A DNA stretch of 64,000 nucleotides from Anaerolineaceae bacterium. Its GTDB lineage: Bacteria > Chloroflexota > Anaerolineae > Anaerolineales > Anaerolineaceae. Under the pieces are notes generated by a model. The model was not told where the DNA came from. It was given only the letters and a program-made list of their open reading frames with translations, and did no database searches. The DNA is taken from NCBI GenBank assembly GCA_016841365.1, contig JAENZI010000002.1, positions 186,001-250,000 on the forward strand, written 5' to 3'. Numbering within the stretch: position 1 is the stretch's first letter; every line of letters starts with the position of its first letter. Position numbers and translations under genes: made by a program. Below are positions 1 to 9,205 of this stretch, one piece after another.

Positions 1-678
1 ATCGCGGCGCCTCGGGGATTGTTCCAGGTTTTCAAGTTTATTGATAATTGTCTGAAGGATGATAAGCGGCCGAATGGGATAAGTGCTGAGAGCATTTTCA
101 ACCTGTTCGCGCAGCGGGTCATCAACATCGGCGATTCGATTGAGTGCGCGCGCCTGATGCAAACGCTTTGGCGGTAATTGGCTTAGCGATTCTTGCGCGT
201 CCTCAGTCAGGATCTGCTCACCATTTGCCCCGCAAAATGGGCAGGAAACCTGGGCTGCAAAGGGCTGTTCTTCGCCTTTTTTCCATAAGAAACTATCTGC
301 TTCGACGGTACGCTGGCAGTTGGCGCATTTAACCTCATACAAGCCCCGGATATAAGGTTCCATGCGGTCATCACCCTTGGTTGAAACTGCCAGGTCTTGC
401 ATTGCTGCGACTAATTCATCCTTCTGGGGCGCACTGGCAATGATTTTCACTAAGAAAGCCTGGATGGGGTTGTTCACGGCTGCCAGGATGGGGTAACCAG
501 CAGAGGCTATTTCGATGATCGTCATCGGGCTGAAACCGAAGGGGTCTAACACCCAATCACCGAGTTTCAGGTTAGCCTGGCACCATTTTTTAACCATCCC
601 AGCAGGGATGGGCGGCAGGAACCTGCCGAGGGGGAGCTCGGTAGGAGCTGAATTTCCGGCAATATAAGGTACTTGCAT
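1..678 (-). CDS. Methylase-fold protein with zinc ribbon, N-terminal part (runs off left edge)
   Basis: Reading the minus strand from an ATG at 678, preceded by AAAGGA, gives 226 open codons to the window edge. Near residue 40 is VLDPFG followed by FSPMTIIEIASAGYP and a later NNPI. This has the layout of motif I in beta-type DNA methylases (DPFxGSGTT...G...D.NP), but the Gly-rich loop is changed to GFSP and the usual Asp before NP is Asn. After about residue 120 there are two Cys pairs (CANC and CPFC) that form a zinc ribbon, as in large DUF1156/COG1743-like methylases. The catalytic (D/S/N)PPY motif would lie beyond the edge. It sits 81 nt downstream of the GH13 gene on the same strand. It could be an active DNA methylase or a protein that has lost S-adenosylmethionine binding; the family assignment is an inference. 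Confidence 0.6.
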   Translation of the reverse strand, partial: MQVPYIAGNSAPTELPLGRFLPPIPAGMVKKWCQANLKLGDWVLDPFGFSPMTIIEIASAGYPILAAVNNPIQAFLVKIIASAPQKDELVAAMQDLAVSTKGDDRMEPYIRGLYEVKCANCQRTVEADSFLWKKGEEQPFAAQVSCPFCGANGEQILTEDAQESLSQLPPKRLHQARALNRIADVDDPLREQVENALSTYPIRPLIILQTIINKLENLEQSPRRRD

Positions 679-759
679 CGAACCATTCCTTTGTCGATGA
701 TGTTCGATGAAATTTTTGATTTACTGCAACTCGGCTAATTTTTCATCCGGTTGTTTGTG

Positions 760-2337
760 CTAAACTTTCTTTTCTAAAATGCGCACCTGGTAGGGTGCCA
801 TGCTAATCTTTCCGGTATATGCAGTATTTTTCGTCAACAGACACGTCCAGCCGCCTTTCGGCAGTTCAAAGTTTAGAAGGCGGCTGCTGAAATTTAGTAT
901 CACAATGACACGGTCGCCTTCATATTGGCGTTCGTATGCCAGGATGAAGCGGGGTTGTTCGGTCAGAGGGGTGAAATCGCCTCGGATTAATGCAGGTGTC
1001 GACCGGCGGATTGAGATCAACTTCATCGAGAAGTTCAACATTGAATTGGGATCTGAAAGCTGCATCTCAACATTGCGCTTCGTATAGTTGTCGTTGACGG
1101 GCAGCCAGGGTTCGGCAAGTGAAAAGCCGGCATGGGGCGCGTTGCGCCATTGCATTGGTGCCCGGCATCCATCTCGCCCTTTATAAAACGGCCAGAAGTG
1201 TTTGCCAATCGGGTCTTTGATATCAGCCCTTTTTCGGATTGGGATGTCGCGCATGCCGATCTCTTCGCCATAATAAAGAAAAGGCGTGCCTTTGAGCGTC
1301 AGAAGCATCGCCAGGGCGACTTTGGCACGGCTGTCATCCTCGCCAAAGCAATAACGGGATGCTGCCCGTTTCATATCGTGGTTACTCAAAAAATTGTTTG
1401 GCCAGGCATCTGCAGCGAGCGCGTCATACCACTTGAGTACCGAATCCAGGAACCGCTGGGGGTGCCAGCGATTTTCGGCAAAATCAAAGTTGAAGGCTGC
1501 ATGAAGTTTATCATTACCACAATAAGAGGCTGTCTGCTGGGTGTCGGCTAAGAAGGTCTCTCCAACCACATAAGATTGTTTGTGCTCATCCACAATGGTG
1601 CGGATTTCTTCTAATAAAGGATACATTTCAGGTTGAGAGACATCATAAATGTGTTCCTGGCGGTCAAAACCCCTGATCCCAAATTTGGGCGGGTTATCTT
1701 TGAATTCGGGGTCTTTGAAATAAGCATTGAACACATCAAGCCGAAAGCCTTCCACACCTTTATCGAGCCAAAAGCGGAACACATCCAGCATGGCAGATCT
1801 CACTTCGGGATTGCGCCAATTGACATCAGGCTGTTCTTTAAAGAACATGTGATAATAATACTGACCCAAGTCCTCGTCATATTCCCATGCTGGACCGCCA
1901 AAAACAGCCTGCCAGTTGTTAGGCGGCTCGCCATCAGGTTTGGGGTCCTTCCAAATATAAAAATCGTGGTGAGCGTTCTCTTTTGATTGCTTCGATTTCA
2001 GGAACCAGGCATGCTGATCAGAGGTGTGGTTCAAAACCAGGTCCATGATGATGTGGATATCACGTTTTTTGGCTTCTTTCACCAGGTGTTCGAAATCCTT
2101 CATCGTTCCGAATTTGGGGTCAATCCCGGTATAGTCCGAAACATCATATCCGAAGTCGACATCCGGCGAAGGATTGATCGGCGAGAGCCAGATGGCATCG
2201 ATGCCGAGCGCCTGCAGATAATCTAATTTTTCGATGATCCCTTGCAGGTCGCCAATGCCGTCGTTGCTTGAGTCAGAAAAAGAGCGGGGGTAGATTTGAT
2301 AGATCACGCCATCGCGCCACCACAGGAAGTCCTTCAT
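760..2337 (-). CDS. GH13 alpha-glucosidase (oligo-1,6-glucosidase type)
   Basis: A 525-residue glycoside hydrolase family 13 protein that should cleave terminal alpha-glucosidic bonds of short malto- or isomalto-oligosaccharides in the cytoplasm; no signal peptide is visible. Signature blocks appear in order: YQIYPRSF near the N-terminus, DLVLNHTS, GFRLDVFN (nucleophile Asp), VVGETF (acid/base Glu) and FLSNHD. Length and motifs fit the oligo-1,6-glucosidase/alpha-glucosidase/trehalose synthase group, and the exact substrate cannot be read from sequence. The ATG at 2337 is chosen over an in-frame TTG at 2364 because AAGGA lies 10 nt upstream of it. It is divergent from nusA, with its own promoter at 2384-2412. 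Confidence 0.9.
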   Translation of the reverse strand: MKDFLWWRDGVIYQIYPRSFSDSSNDGIGDLQGIIEKLDYLQALGIDAIWLSPINPSPDVDFGYDVSDYTGIDPKFGTMKDFEHLVKEAKKRDIHIIMDLVLNHTSDQHAWFLKSKQSKENAHHDFYIWKDPKPDGEPPNNWQAVFGGPAWEYDEDLGQYYYHMFFKEQPDVNWRNPEVRSAMLDVFRFWLDKGVEGFRLDVFNAYFKDPEFKDNPPKFGIRGFDRQEHIYDVSQPEMYPLLEEIRTIVDEHKQSYVVGETFLADTQQTASYCGNDKLHAAFNFDFAENRWHPQRFLDSVLKWYDALAADAWPNNFLSNHDMKRAASRYCFGEDDSRAKVALAMLLTLKGTPFLYYGEEIGMRDIPIRKRADIKDPIGKHFWPFYKGRDGCRAPMQWRNAPHAGFSLAEPWLPVNDNYTKRNVEMQLSDPNSMLNFSMKLISIRRSTPALIRGDFTPLTEQPRFILAYERQYEGDRVIVILNFSSRLLNFELPKGGWTCLLTKNTAYTGKISMAPYQVRILEKKV

Positions 2338-2383
2338 CTTTTTATTATCCTTTTTTATTGTCAATAGAATTGTTGATTATTAA

Positions 2384-2412
2384 ATTATAGTAGATTTTAC
2401 AGTTTCAGACAA
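2384..2412 (-). promoter_or_regulatory. Sigma-70-type promoter of the GH13 gene
   Basis: On the minus strand TTGTCT (2412-2407) and a perfect TATAAT (2389-2384) are separated by 17 nt. The start codon lies about 47 nt downstream of the -10 box. Confidence 0.65.
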
Positions 2413-2512
2413 AAAAATGTTAGTCGTGATTGACGATTTTACGTTTGATTTTGGAACATGGAGAGGGGGATGGCTGCTTGGTTTTTCGACCATATATATG
2501 AAGCTCACTTAC

Positions 2513-2541
2513 TTGCACCTCACTTTGATATGTGCTAAAAT
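2513..2541 (+). promoter_or_regulatory. Promoter of the nusA-infB operon
   Basis: TTGCAC (2513-2518), 17 nt, TAAAAT (2536-2541). It would give a leader of about 110 nt before the nusA start, containing the hairpin at 2591-2613. Confidence 0.65.
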
Positions 2542-2590
2542 CACAGTTGAGTTGATAAGCTTCGGCTTATTTTTCATACCCTTTACGTTG

Positions 2591-2613
2591 AGAAGTGGGT
2601 TCCCCCCACTTTT
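2591..2613 (+). promoter_or_regulatory. Leader hairpin upstream of nusA
   Basis: AAGTGGG and CCCACTT pair across a 5-nt loop; a G-U and an A-U pair extend the stem to 9 bp, and it is followed by TTCTTTG. From memory, short GTGGG/CCCAC hairpins sit ahead of rimP in many Gram-positive genomes; here rimP is absent and the hairpin precedes nusA directly. It may act as an attenuator or RNA-stability element of the operon. Confidence 0.5.
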
Positions 2614-2659
2614 CTTTGTATCAAGCAAGATTTTTTAGTTATTTGGAGTTTGTGGCACT

Positions 2660-4546
2660 ATGAAAAGTGAATTTGCACTGGCATTTAATGAGGTTGTTGA
2701 AGATCGACAGCTTTCAAGAGAAGTCATTTTGGAAGCACTCGAGTCTGCGATGGTTTCGGCCTATCGACGCGCCGTGAATGCCTCAAATGCACAGCTTGTC
2801 GAAGCGAAAGTCGATATGGACACCGGCGAGGTGTTGATCTTTGCTGAGAAAGAAGTTGTGGAAGATGTTCAAAATAAAGATACCGAGGTTCTGCTCAGCG
2901 AAGCGCGGGAAGTTGAACCCGAAGCCGAGTTAGGTGACATGGTCGTTGTGGAGTCCACACCCGAAGATTTCGGACGTGTGGCTGCGCAAACTGCCCGGCA
3001 GGTGATTCAGCAGCGCATCAGAGAAGCTGAACGCGATATCCAGATGGAATATTTCGAGAAACAGGTTGGTGAAATCGTCAGCGGTGTTGTCCAGGCAGTT
3101 AGCGGTTATTCTGCCACGATCGGGTTGGACAAAAAAGCTGAAGGAATAATGTTGCGGAAAGATATGATCCCGCGAGAGCGTCTGCGTGTTCACGACCGGA
3201 TTCGCTGCCTGATCTACGATGTCAAAGACAACAATGCCGGTCCTAAAATTTATCTGTCACGTGCGCATCGGAAATTCTTGCGCCGTTTGCTCGAGAACGA
3301 AGTGCCTGAAATCTATCACGGTGTGGTCGAAATCCGATCCATCGCTCGTGAACCCGGCCAGAGGGCAAAGGTGGCTGTTTCAGCCACGCAGCAGGGGATA
3401 GACCCGGTTGGTGCCTGTGTTGGTGTGAGGGGTGTGCGCATCCAGGCGATTGTGCGCGAATTGAGCGATGAGAAAATCGATGTGATTGAGTGGAATAATG
3501 ATGCTGCAGTATTCATCGCCAAGGCGATCAGCCCGGCGAGGGTGATCGGTGTTTATCTGTCTGAAACAGATGAAGAAGGCAAGACAGCGACGGTTGTCGT
3601 ACCCGAAGACCAGCTCTCGCTTGCTATTGGTCGGGATGGTCAAAATGCACGCTTGGCAGCAAAGCTGACTGGCTGGCGGATTGACATCAAGAGCCAGGTT
3701 GAGGCGGCAGGAGAAGCACTGCAGAAATTGCTTGAAGATCCCGATTACCAGCAAATGGCAGAGCGGGAAACCGAGGCGATGGAGAAGGTCACCGTCATGC
3801 TGCAGAAAAAGGCAGAGGGACGGCCGCTTCCTCCAGAGGACTATGATTTCATGGCCGCTTTCATCGATCGTGTTGAGAAGCGGATCGAAAAGAAACGCCG
3901 TAAAGAAGACCTGGAAGAAAAGCGGCGCTACGAAGAAGCCCTGGCTACTGTGCCGGAGCTGACATTTGAGATCAACATCCTTGATGTGGATTTACCAGAG
4001 CATATTTTGTTTATCTTGCAGGAAGGCGGTCTGGAAACATTGGGTGACCTTGTACTGCAAATGCGGCTTGATCCCGATAAAGTCCTGGCGATGAATGGCA
4101 TTGGGCCGAAGTCTTTTGAGCAAATCTCCGAACTGACCGATGCACTGCGCGTCATTCCTGAAGAAACCCAGCCTGAAGCTGAGGTAGAAACTATTGAAAC
4201 AGAGGCCGTTGAGGCTGTTGAAGTTGTTGAAGAAGCAGAAGAGCCTGCAGTTGAAGAGACGGTTGAGGAGCAAGCACCTGAGGCAGCACCTGAGGTTTCT
4301 GAGCAAATCGAAGCGGTTGAAGAGGCTGAGGAGGTTGTTTCAGAACCTGCTAAACAAGAAAAGAAGGAAGAAGAAGATTCCTTTGACAAACTCTTCTCCT
4401 ATGACGCAAGGAAATTCGGCCGATTTGAATCTGAAAAAGCAAAACCAGATTTCAGCGACGAAGAGGTTGATAAACCGAGTAAGAAGAAGAAAAAGAAGAA
4501 ACGTCGAACATTCTCAGATGAACCTGATGAATGGGAAGATTGGTAA
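2660..4546 (+). CDS. nusA: Transcription termination/antitermination protein NusA
   Basis: NusA binds RNA polymerase and nascent RNA and modulates pausing, termination and antitermination. Of 628 residues, about 1-130 form the polymerase-binding N-terminal domain, 137-200 the S1 domain, and about 200-345 the two KH domains, with the conserved GACVGVRG and AIGRDGQNARLA loops. A helix-hairpin-helix-like segment follows near residues 445-500 (LAMNGIGPKS). The last 130 residues are unusual: a long Glu/Val/Ala-rich acidic stretch, then a Lys/Arg block and a DEWEDW end. The long tail resembles those of NusA in some other deep-branching phyla. It is the first gene of the operon; rimP, its usual upstream partner, is not there. 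Confidence 0.97.
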   Translation: MKSEFALAFNEVVEDRQLSREVILEALESAMVSAYRRAVNASNAQLVEAKVDMDTGEVLIFAEKEVVEDVQNKDTEVLLSEAREVEPEAELGDMVVVESTPEDFGRVAAQTARQVIQQRIREAERDIQMEYFEKQVGEIVSGVVQAVSGYSATIGLDKKAEGIMLRKDMIPRERLRVHDRIRCLIYDVKDNNAGPKIYLSRAHRKFLRRLLENEVPEIYHGVVEIRSIAREPGQRAKVAVSATQQGIDPVGACVGVRGVRIQAIVRELSDEKIDVIEWNNDAAVFIAKAISPARVIGVYLSETDEEGKTATVVVPEDQLSLAIGRDGQNARLAAKLTGWRIDIKSQVEAAGEALQKLLEDPDYQQMAERETEAMEKVTVMLQKKAEGRPLPPEDYDFMAAFIDRVEKRIEKKRRKEDLEEKRRYEEALATVPELTFEINILDVDLPEHILFILQEGGLETLGDLVLQMRLDPDKVLAMNGIGPKSFEQISELTDALRVIPEETQPEAEVETIETEAVEAVEVVEEAEEPAVEETVEEQAPEAAPEVSEQIEAVEEAEEVVSEPAKQEKKEEEDSFDKLFSYDARKFGRFESEKAKPDFSDEEVDKPSKKKKKKKRRTFSDEPDEWEDW

Positions 4547-4569
4547 ATTGACGCATGAGCAGCGATTAG

Positions 4570-4887
4570 ATGGTCAAGCGATCTAAACGTCGCAGCAAAC
4601 ATATACCGCGCAGAACCTGTGTGGGATGCCGTGAGGTGTTGCCCAAGCGGGCGCTAATCCGGATTGTGAACAGCCCTGAAGGTGTCAGGGTCGACCCAAC
4701 CGGAAAAGCCCACGGTAGGGGGGCATACTTGCATGACAAGCGAGTATGCTGGATGCGCGCGATGAAAGGCTCTCTTGGCCATGCTCTGAAAACCGAACTG
4801 ACTGATCAGGAAAGGCAGGATCTGCTGGCTTACATGCAGGAGAATATTCCTGACGAAAGTGCGGATGAGGCGGGGGCAGAGGAATAG
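4570..4887 (+). CDS. ylxR: YlxR/RnpM family RNA-binding protein
   Basis: A 105-residue YlxR-family (DUF448) protein. RTCVGCRE near the N-terminus and GRGAYLH in the middle are the family hallmarks. YlxR sits between nusA and infB in most bacteria that have it and has been linked to RNase P and RNA binding. The gene starts 23 nt after the nusA stop. About 110 nt separate it from infB with no other gene. Confidence 0.93.
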   Translation: MVKRSKRRSKHIPRRTCVGCREVLPKRALIRIVNSPEGVRVDPTGKAHGRGAYLHDKRVCWMRAMKGSLGHALKTELTDQERQDLLAYMQENIPDESADEAGAEE

Positions 4888-4997
4888 TCAAGATGAATTA
4901 GATCATCTGGTCGTTCCTCAGCCGATTAATAAAAGAAATTTAACCTTGGGCATCGTTGTGATGCTTTGGGATAGGGGAATTAACTTGGAGGTGTTGA

Positions 4998-6785
4998 GTG
5001 AGCGATATTGAAAATAAGATAATCATTTTACCTTACAGCATTGGTGTGCGTGATCTGGCTGAAAAATTAGAAGCCAGCCCTATTGAGGTCATCAAAGTTT
5101 TGATGGCTAATGGTGTGATGGCGAGTATTAACCAAAGTGTGGATTTTGATACTGCAGCTGTGGTTGCCAGTGAACTTGGCTTTGAACCGGAATTAGAAAA
5201 AATTGAAGAAGAAAAGCCAAAAGATGTGGGTGAAGTCCCACTGTGGCGCAAGATGATCGAAGACGAAGATGAAGCAGATCTGGAACTTCGTCCGCCTGTG
5301 GTGACCATGCTTGGTCATGTTGATCATGGGAAAACCAGCCTTTTGGATGCGATCCGCGAGACAAATGTGGCGGGTGGCGAAGAGGGTGGGATCACCCAGG
5401 GAATTGGTGCCTATCAGGTGGAGCATCATGGCCGCAAGATCACCTTTTTAGACACGCCGGGTCATGCTGCCTTCACATCCATGCGAGCCCGCGGTGCGCA
5501 AGGTGCGGACATTGTAGTGCTGGTTGTGGCTGCCGATGACGGCGTGATGCCGCAGACCAAAGAGGCTGCTAATCACGCAAAGGCTGCCCGAGTGCCGATT
5601 GTTGTAGCACTAAACAAGATGGATTTGCCCAGTGCGAACCCTGAACTGGTCAAGAAACAACTGGCAGAAATCGAACTGGTCCCGGATGAATGGGAAGGCG
5701 ATACGATGGTCGTTCCTGTTTCTGCCACCAAGAAGCAAGGCCTTGATGACCTGATGGAAGCAATTTTGCTCATCGCAGACAACAAGGAGATCAAAGCCAA
5801 CCCGGACGGAGATGTTTTGGGTACTGTTGTGGAGGCTGAGTTGGATCGGTTCAGGGGTGTAATGGCAACGCTGCTATTACAAAACGGAACGATCGAACTC
5901 GGTGATACGATTCTGGCTGGAAAAGCCCATGGCCGGATCAAAGCCATGTTTGATTATCGCGGGAACCGCATTGAGAAGGCGGGCCCATCCACACCGATTG
6001 CAGTGATGGGGTTGAACGACGTCCCGCATGCAGGCGATCTTTTCCGCGTGGTTGAATCAGAAAAAGAGGCACGTGCGATCGTTGACGATATTGAATCTGG
6101 TGAGGAGACAAAATCATCTGTGCCGAAAGTCTCTCTTGAGGATCTTTTTGAGCGGTTACAGGCTGGTGAAACCCAGGAATTGCGGTTGATCGTCAAAGCT
6201 GATGTTCAGGGGTCATTGGAGCCGATCGTCAATTCTCTAAAGGAACTTGGTGAAAAGCAAAAGGATGTTTCTATTCTGATCTTGCATCAGGAGACGGGCA
6301 ATATCACAGAAAGCGATGTAATGCTTGCGGCAGCGTCGGAAGCCATTGTGATCGGTTTTGCAGTAGAGGCTGACAACGCAGCCAAGCGATTGGCTGAAGC
6401 CGAAGGTGTTTCGGTTCGTCAATACACGATCATTTATCGCCTGATTGAGGATATTGAACGCGCCCTTAAAGGGATGCTTGAACCTGAACTGGTTGAAAAG
6501 ACCATTGGGAAAGCCAATGTGCTTGCAACATTTACGGTATCGAAGTTCAAGGTCGCTGCGGGTTGCCGTGTGATTGACGGCGAAATCCGCCGTAACGGCA
6601 AGATCAGGGTCATTCGAAACAACAATGAAATATTTACTGGTGAAATTGGTTCTTTGAAACGTGGGAAAGATGACGTGCGAGAGGTCAGAGAAGGTTTTGA
6701 GTGCGGTATTGCGCTCAAGCAGTTCCATGATTTTAAAGAAGGCGATTTGCTTGAATGTTTTGTGATTGAAGAGAAAGCATTTTAA
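4998..6785 (+). CDS. infB: Translation initiation factor IF-2
   Basis: IF-2 is the GTPase that places initiator tRNA on the 30S subunit and promotes subunit joining. The 595-residue protein is a short form, with one IF2_N domain (about 10-60) and a brief linker instead of the long disordered N-terminus of E. coli IF-2. G motifs: GHVDHGKT at 106-113, DTPGH near 152, NKMD near 206. Domains II, III and the C2 fMet-tRNA-binding domain follow. The start is GTG, 5-6 nt after TTGGAGGT. Confidence 0.98.
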   Translation: MSDIENKIIILPYSIGVRDLAEKLEASPIEVIKVLMANGVMASINQSVDFDTAAVVASELGFEPELEKIEEEKPKDVGEVPLWRKMIEDEDEADLELRPPVVTMLGHVDHGKTSLLDAIRETNVAGGEEGGITQGIGAYQVEHHGRKITFLDTPGHAAFTSMRARGAQGADIVVLVVAADDGVMPQTKEAANHAKAARVPIVVALNKMDLPSANPELVKKQLAEIELVPDEWEGDTMVVPVSATKKQGLDDLMEAILLIADNKEIKANPDGDVLGTVVEAELDRFRGVMATLLLQNGTIELGDTILAGKAHGRIKAMFDYRGNRIEKAGPSTPIAVMGLNDVPHAGDLFRVVESEKEARAIVDDIESGEETKSSVPKVSLEDLFERLQAGETQELRLIVKADVQGSLEPIVNSLKELGEKQKDVSILILHQETGNITESDVMLAAASEAIVIGFAVEADNAAKRLAEAEGVSVRQYTIIYRLIEDIERALKGMLEPELVEKTIGKANVLATFTVSKFKVAAGCRVIDGEIRRNGKIRVIRNNNEIFTGEIGSLKRGKDDVREVREGFECGIALKQFHDFKEGDLLECFVIEEKAF

Positions 6786-6807
6786 TAGAGGATAGGAAAA
6801 AGGGAAG

Positions 6808-7221
6808 ATGCCCTCAGAAATAAGATTAAAAAGAATCCAGGATCAGATTAAACGTGTGTTGACCGAGATTCTGGAAGGTAAAGTAAACGATCCGCGTGTG
6901 CAAAGTGCCTATGTGACAGATGTTTCGGTGGATCGAGAGTTGGATTATGCGAATATTTATGTTTCGTCATTGGCAGGTGCGGAGGAAGCGGATGGCATTT
7001 TGGAAGGATTGAACAATGCCAGCGGGTTTATCCGGTTTTCACTCAGCCAGGAAATTAAGTTGCGTGTGATGCCAAAATTGCGCTTTTATTGGGATGAAAC
7101 ACCGCAGCGAGCCGATCGGATTGAATCGCTGCTGGCTGAGATCCGTGATGAACGCGAAGCGCGAGGGGAAAACACAGACGAGGATGACAAAGAACAGGAC
7201 GCAACGAACAATGACGACTGA
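6808..7221 (+). CDS. rbfA: 30S ribosome-binding factor A
   Basis: RbfA is a cold-shock-associated 16S/30S maturation factor. The 137 residues hold a KH-type fold with the family pattern ...RVQSAYVTDVSV near the N-terminus and LRFYWDET before an acidic tail (DEDDKEQD). It starts 22 nt after infB, and its last 11 nt overlap the DHH phosphoesterase gene, which suggests translational coupling. Confidence 0.95.
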   Translation: MPSEIRLKRIQDQIKRVLTEILEGKVNDPRVQSAYVTDVSVDRELDYANIYVSSLAGAEEADGILEGLNNASGFIRFSLSQEIKLRVMPKLRFYWDETPQRADRIESLLAEIRDEREARGENTDEDDKEQDATNNDD

Positions 7222-8173
7222 GATTGACCGCAAGATTGCAGAAGAAATTCAAGCCCATCAAAATTTTCTGATCGTATCCCATGTCCGGCCCGATGCCGAC
7301 GCCGCTGGATCGCTTTTGGGGTTGGGGCTGGCGCTTAAACAGGTGGGCAAAGACGTCCAGATGGTATTGCAAGATGGTGCGGATAAGTTCCACTATATGC
7401 CAGGTGTTGACTTGATCACACAAGCGCCTGTAGGCAAGCCGGATATGATCATCGTGGTCGATTGTTCAGATCCGACCAGGGTGGGGAATGTGCTTGATAA
7501 CTATGGCAAGCCAGACCTTGTTGTGGATCATCACAAGACAAACCTCGAGTTTGGCCGCTTCAATGTTGTTGAACCTGAACAAGCAGCAACAGCAGCCATT
7601 CTTTTTGACCATATCCCCCTTTGGGGGCTGGCATTTGATGCTGATGTGGCAGCATGTCTGCTCGCAGGTATTGTGGGCGACACAATCGGCTTCAGGACCT
7701 CCAACGTCAACTCGGAAGTCATGCGCAAAAGCGCAAAATTGATGGATTTGGGCGCGGATCTGACACAGGTTTACAGTGAAGAACTGGTCAAAAAACCGTT
7801 CAAAGCGGTGCATTATTGGGGGGCTGGATTGAACCGGATTGAACAAGAAAATGGGATGGTCTGGACGAGTTTGACCCTTGCTGACAGGGAAAAAGTAGGG
7901 TATGCTGGAAATGATGATGCCGACCTGGTAAATGTGCTTTCTTCGGTGCGAGAAGCCGAGATTGCATTGATATTCGTCGAACAACCAGATAACGAAGTTA
8001 AAATTAGTTGGAGAGCAAAATCTGGGTTTGACGTATCGGGTATCGCATTCGAATTTGGTGGTGGGGGGCATGCCGCTGCTGCTGGCGCAGATGTCAAGGG
8101 AACTTTAGCTGAAGTAAAGCAGCGTGTTCTTGTTGCAACCAGGAAATTAATGCAGGAAAACGCACAAAATTAA
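7211..8173 (+). CDS. nrnA: DHH/DHHA1 phosphoesterase, NrnA-type oligoribonuclease/pAp phosphatase
   Basis: A 320-residue DHH-superfamily protein that probably degrades nanoRNA or cyclic-dinucleotide-derived pNpN and 3'-phosphoadenosine 5'-phosphate using manganese. Visible motifs: SHVRPDADAAGS (motif I), VVDCSD (II), VDHHKTN (III, the DHH), GIVGDTIGF (IV) and the DHHA1 signature GGGGHAAAAG near the C-terminus. An upstream in-frame ATG at 7094 lies inside rbfA; the start at 7211 begins the conserved domain at the usual distance and overlaps the rbfA stop. The rbfA-nrnA-truB order is common. Confidence 0.93.
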   Translation: MTTEIDRKIAEEIQAHQNFLIVSHVRPDADAAGSLLGLGLALKQVGKDVQMVLQDGADKFHYMPGVDLITQAPVGKPDMIIVVDCSDPTRVGNVLDNYGKPDLVVDHHKTNLEFGRFNVVEPEQAATAAILFDHIPLWGLAFDADVAACLLAGIVGDTIGFRTSNVNSEVMRKSAKLMDLGADLTQVYSEELVKKPFKAVHYWGAGLNRIEQENGMVWTSLTLADREKVGYAGNDDADLVNVLSSVREAEIALIFVEQPDNEVKISWRAKSGFDVSGIAFEFGGGGHAAAAGADVKGTLAEVKQRVLVATRKLMQENAQN

Positions 8174-8218
8174 ATTGAAGGAGAATCAGATCAACTTCTC
8201 TGAGAGTTGGGAATAAAT

Positions 8219-9136
8219 ATGAGTGACATGGACTTTGATGTAAAAAATGCTGTCTCGGGGGTGTTGGTGATTGATAAACCAGTGGGAATGACTTCTCATG
8301 ATGTGGTACAGGTTGTCCGACGCGGAACGGGGATCCGTCGGGCGGGGCATACCGGTACCCTTGACCCGCGTGCTTCGGGCGTGCTGGTTGTGCTGGTCGG
8401 GCCGGCGGTGCGTTTGAGCGAATTTGTGTCTGCATCCGACAAACGCTACCAGGCGATCATCCGTTTGGGCGAAAGCACCGATACGTTTGACGGTGATGGC
8501 GAGATTACCAGACGGTCACCGGTGAATATCACGGAAGAGCAAATCATAGAAGCGCTGACCCAATTTGAAGGCACCGTTGAACAGGTGCCGCCAGCATATT
8601 CCGCTAAAAAGATCAATGGGCAAAAGGCGTATGAGCTTGCCAGAGAAGGTGAAGAGGTCGAACTGGAAGCCAAAGAGATTGATGTCTATCATCTTGAATT
8701 GCTGGAGTGGGACACGCCAGAAGCCATTGTAGATGTTTATTGCTCATCGGGCACTTACGTCCGCGCTTTGGCGAATGATTTGGGTGAAGTACTGGGCTGC
8801 GGCGGCCATCTGGTTGGATTGCGGCGCACCAAGAGCGGTGAATTTGCACTGCGGGATGCTATCCCATTGAGAAAGCTGGAAGAAGCCTTTGAGAATGGGG
8901 ATTGGTATAAATACCTGATCCCGGCTGCTGAGGCACTGGGTGATTGGCCTTCGCGGGAGTTGACATTTGATGAGGTTGACCTTGTTCGTCATGGGCACCG
9001 TATCCCTGTGGAAGAAGCACCTGAGAACCCGGATCACTGGGTGCGGGCGATCAGCCAGCAAGGTGAGTTGGTGGCGCTGCTGGAGTACCTGCCTGAAGAT
9101 AAAGAATGGCAGCCCCGCAAAGTCTTCTTCACGTAG
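8219..9136 (+). CDS. truB: tRNA pseudouridine(55) synthase TruB
   Basis: TruB makes pseudouridine 55 in the T-loop of tRNAs. The catalytic block GHTGTLDPRASGVL holds the nucleophile Asp near residue 45, and the protein continues with the second TruB domain and a PUA-like C-terminus (305 residues). The ATG at 8219 is preferred over an in-frame TTG at 8207; GAGAG lies about 12 nt upstream. It begins 45 nt after nrnA. Confidence 0.96.
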   Translation: MSDMDFDVKNAVSGVLVIDKPVGMTSHDVVQVVRRGTGIRRAGHTGTLDPRASGVLVVLVGPAVRLSEFVSASDKRYQAIIRLGESTDTFDGDGEITRRSPVNITEEQIIEALTQFEGTVEQVPPAYSAKKINGQKAYELAREGEEVELEAKEIDVYHLELLEWDTPEAIVDVYCSSGTYVRALANDLGEVLGCGGHLVGLRRTKSGEFALRDAIPLRKLEEAFENGDWYKYLIPAAEALGDWPSRELTFDEVDLVRHGHRIPVEEAPENPDHWVRAISQQGELVALLEYLPEDKEWQPRKVFFT

Positions 9137-9169
9137 ATTTTAAAGGTTTGATGATTATTGATAAATCAC

Positions 9170-9199
9170 GCCCTTTCTTCATGGTTATGAGGGAGGGGC
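9170..9199 (+). promoter_or_regulatory. 13-bp stem-loop covering a Shine-Dalgarno site ahead of ribF
   Basis: Bases 9170-9182 pair with 9187-9199 across a GGTT loop: 13 continuous pairs including three G-U. The 3' arm contains GAGGGAGGGG, the only strong ribosome-binding sequence before ribF. It is followed by ACTTTTAT, so it could also be a weak terminator after truB. The conserved FMN (RFN) aptamer elements are not present. Confidence 0.6.
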
Positions 9200-9205
9200 A
9201 CTTTT

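Noticed and set aside
3928-4389. Long antisense open frames under the nusA acidic tail
   Set aside because: They are Ser/Thr-rich mirror images of the Glu/Val repeat region, with no ribosome site or family match.
7094-7210. Longer N-terminus for the DHH phosphoesterase
   Set aside because: It lies inside rbfA in another frame, and the extra residues are Arg/Lys-rich and unlike the family.
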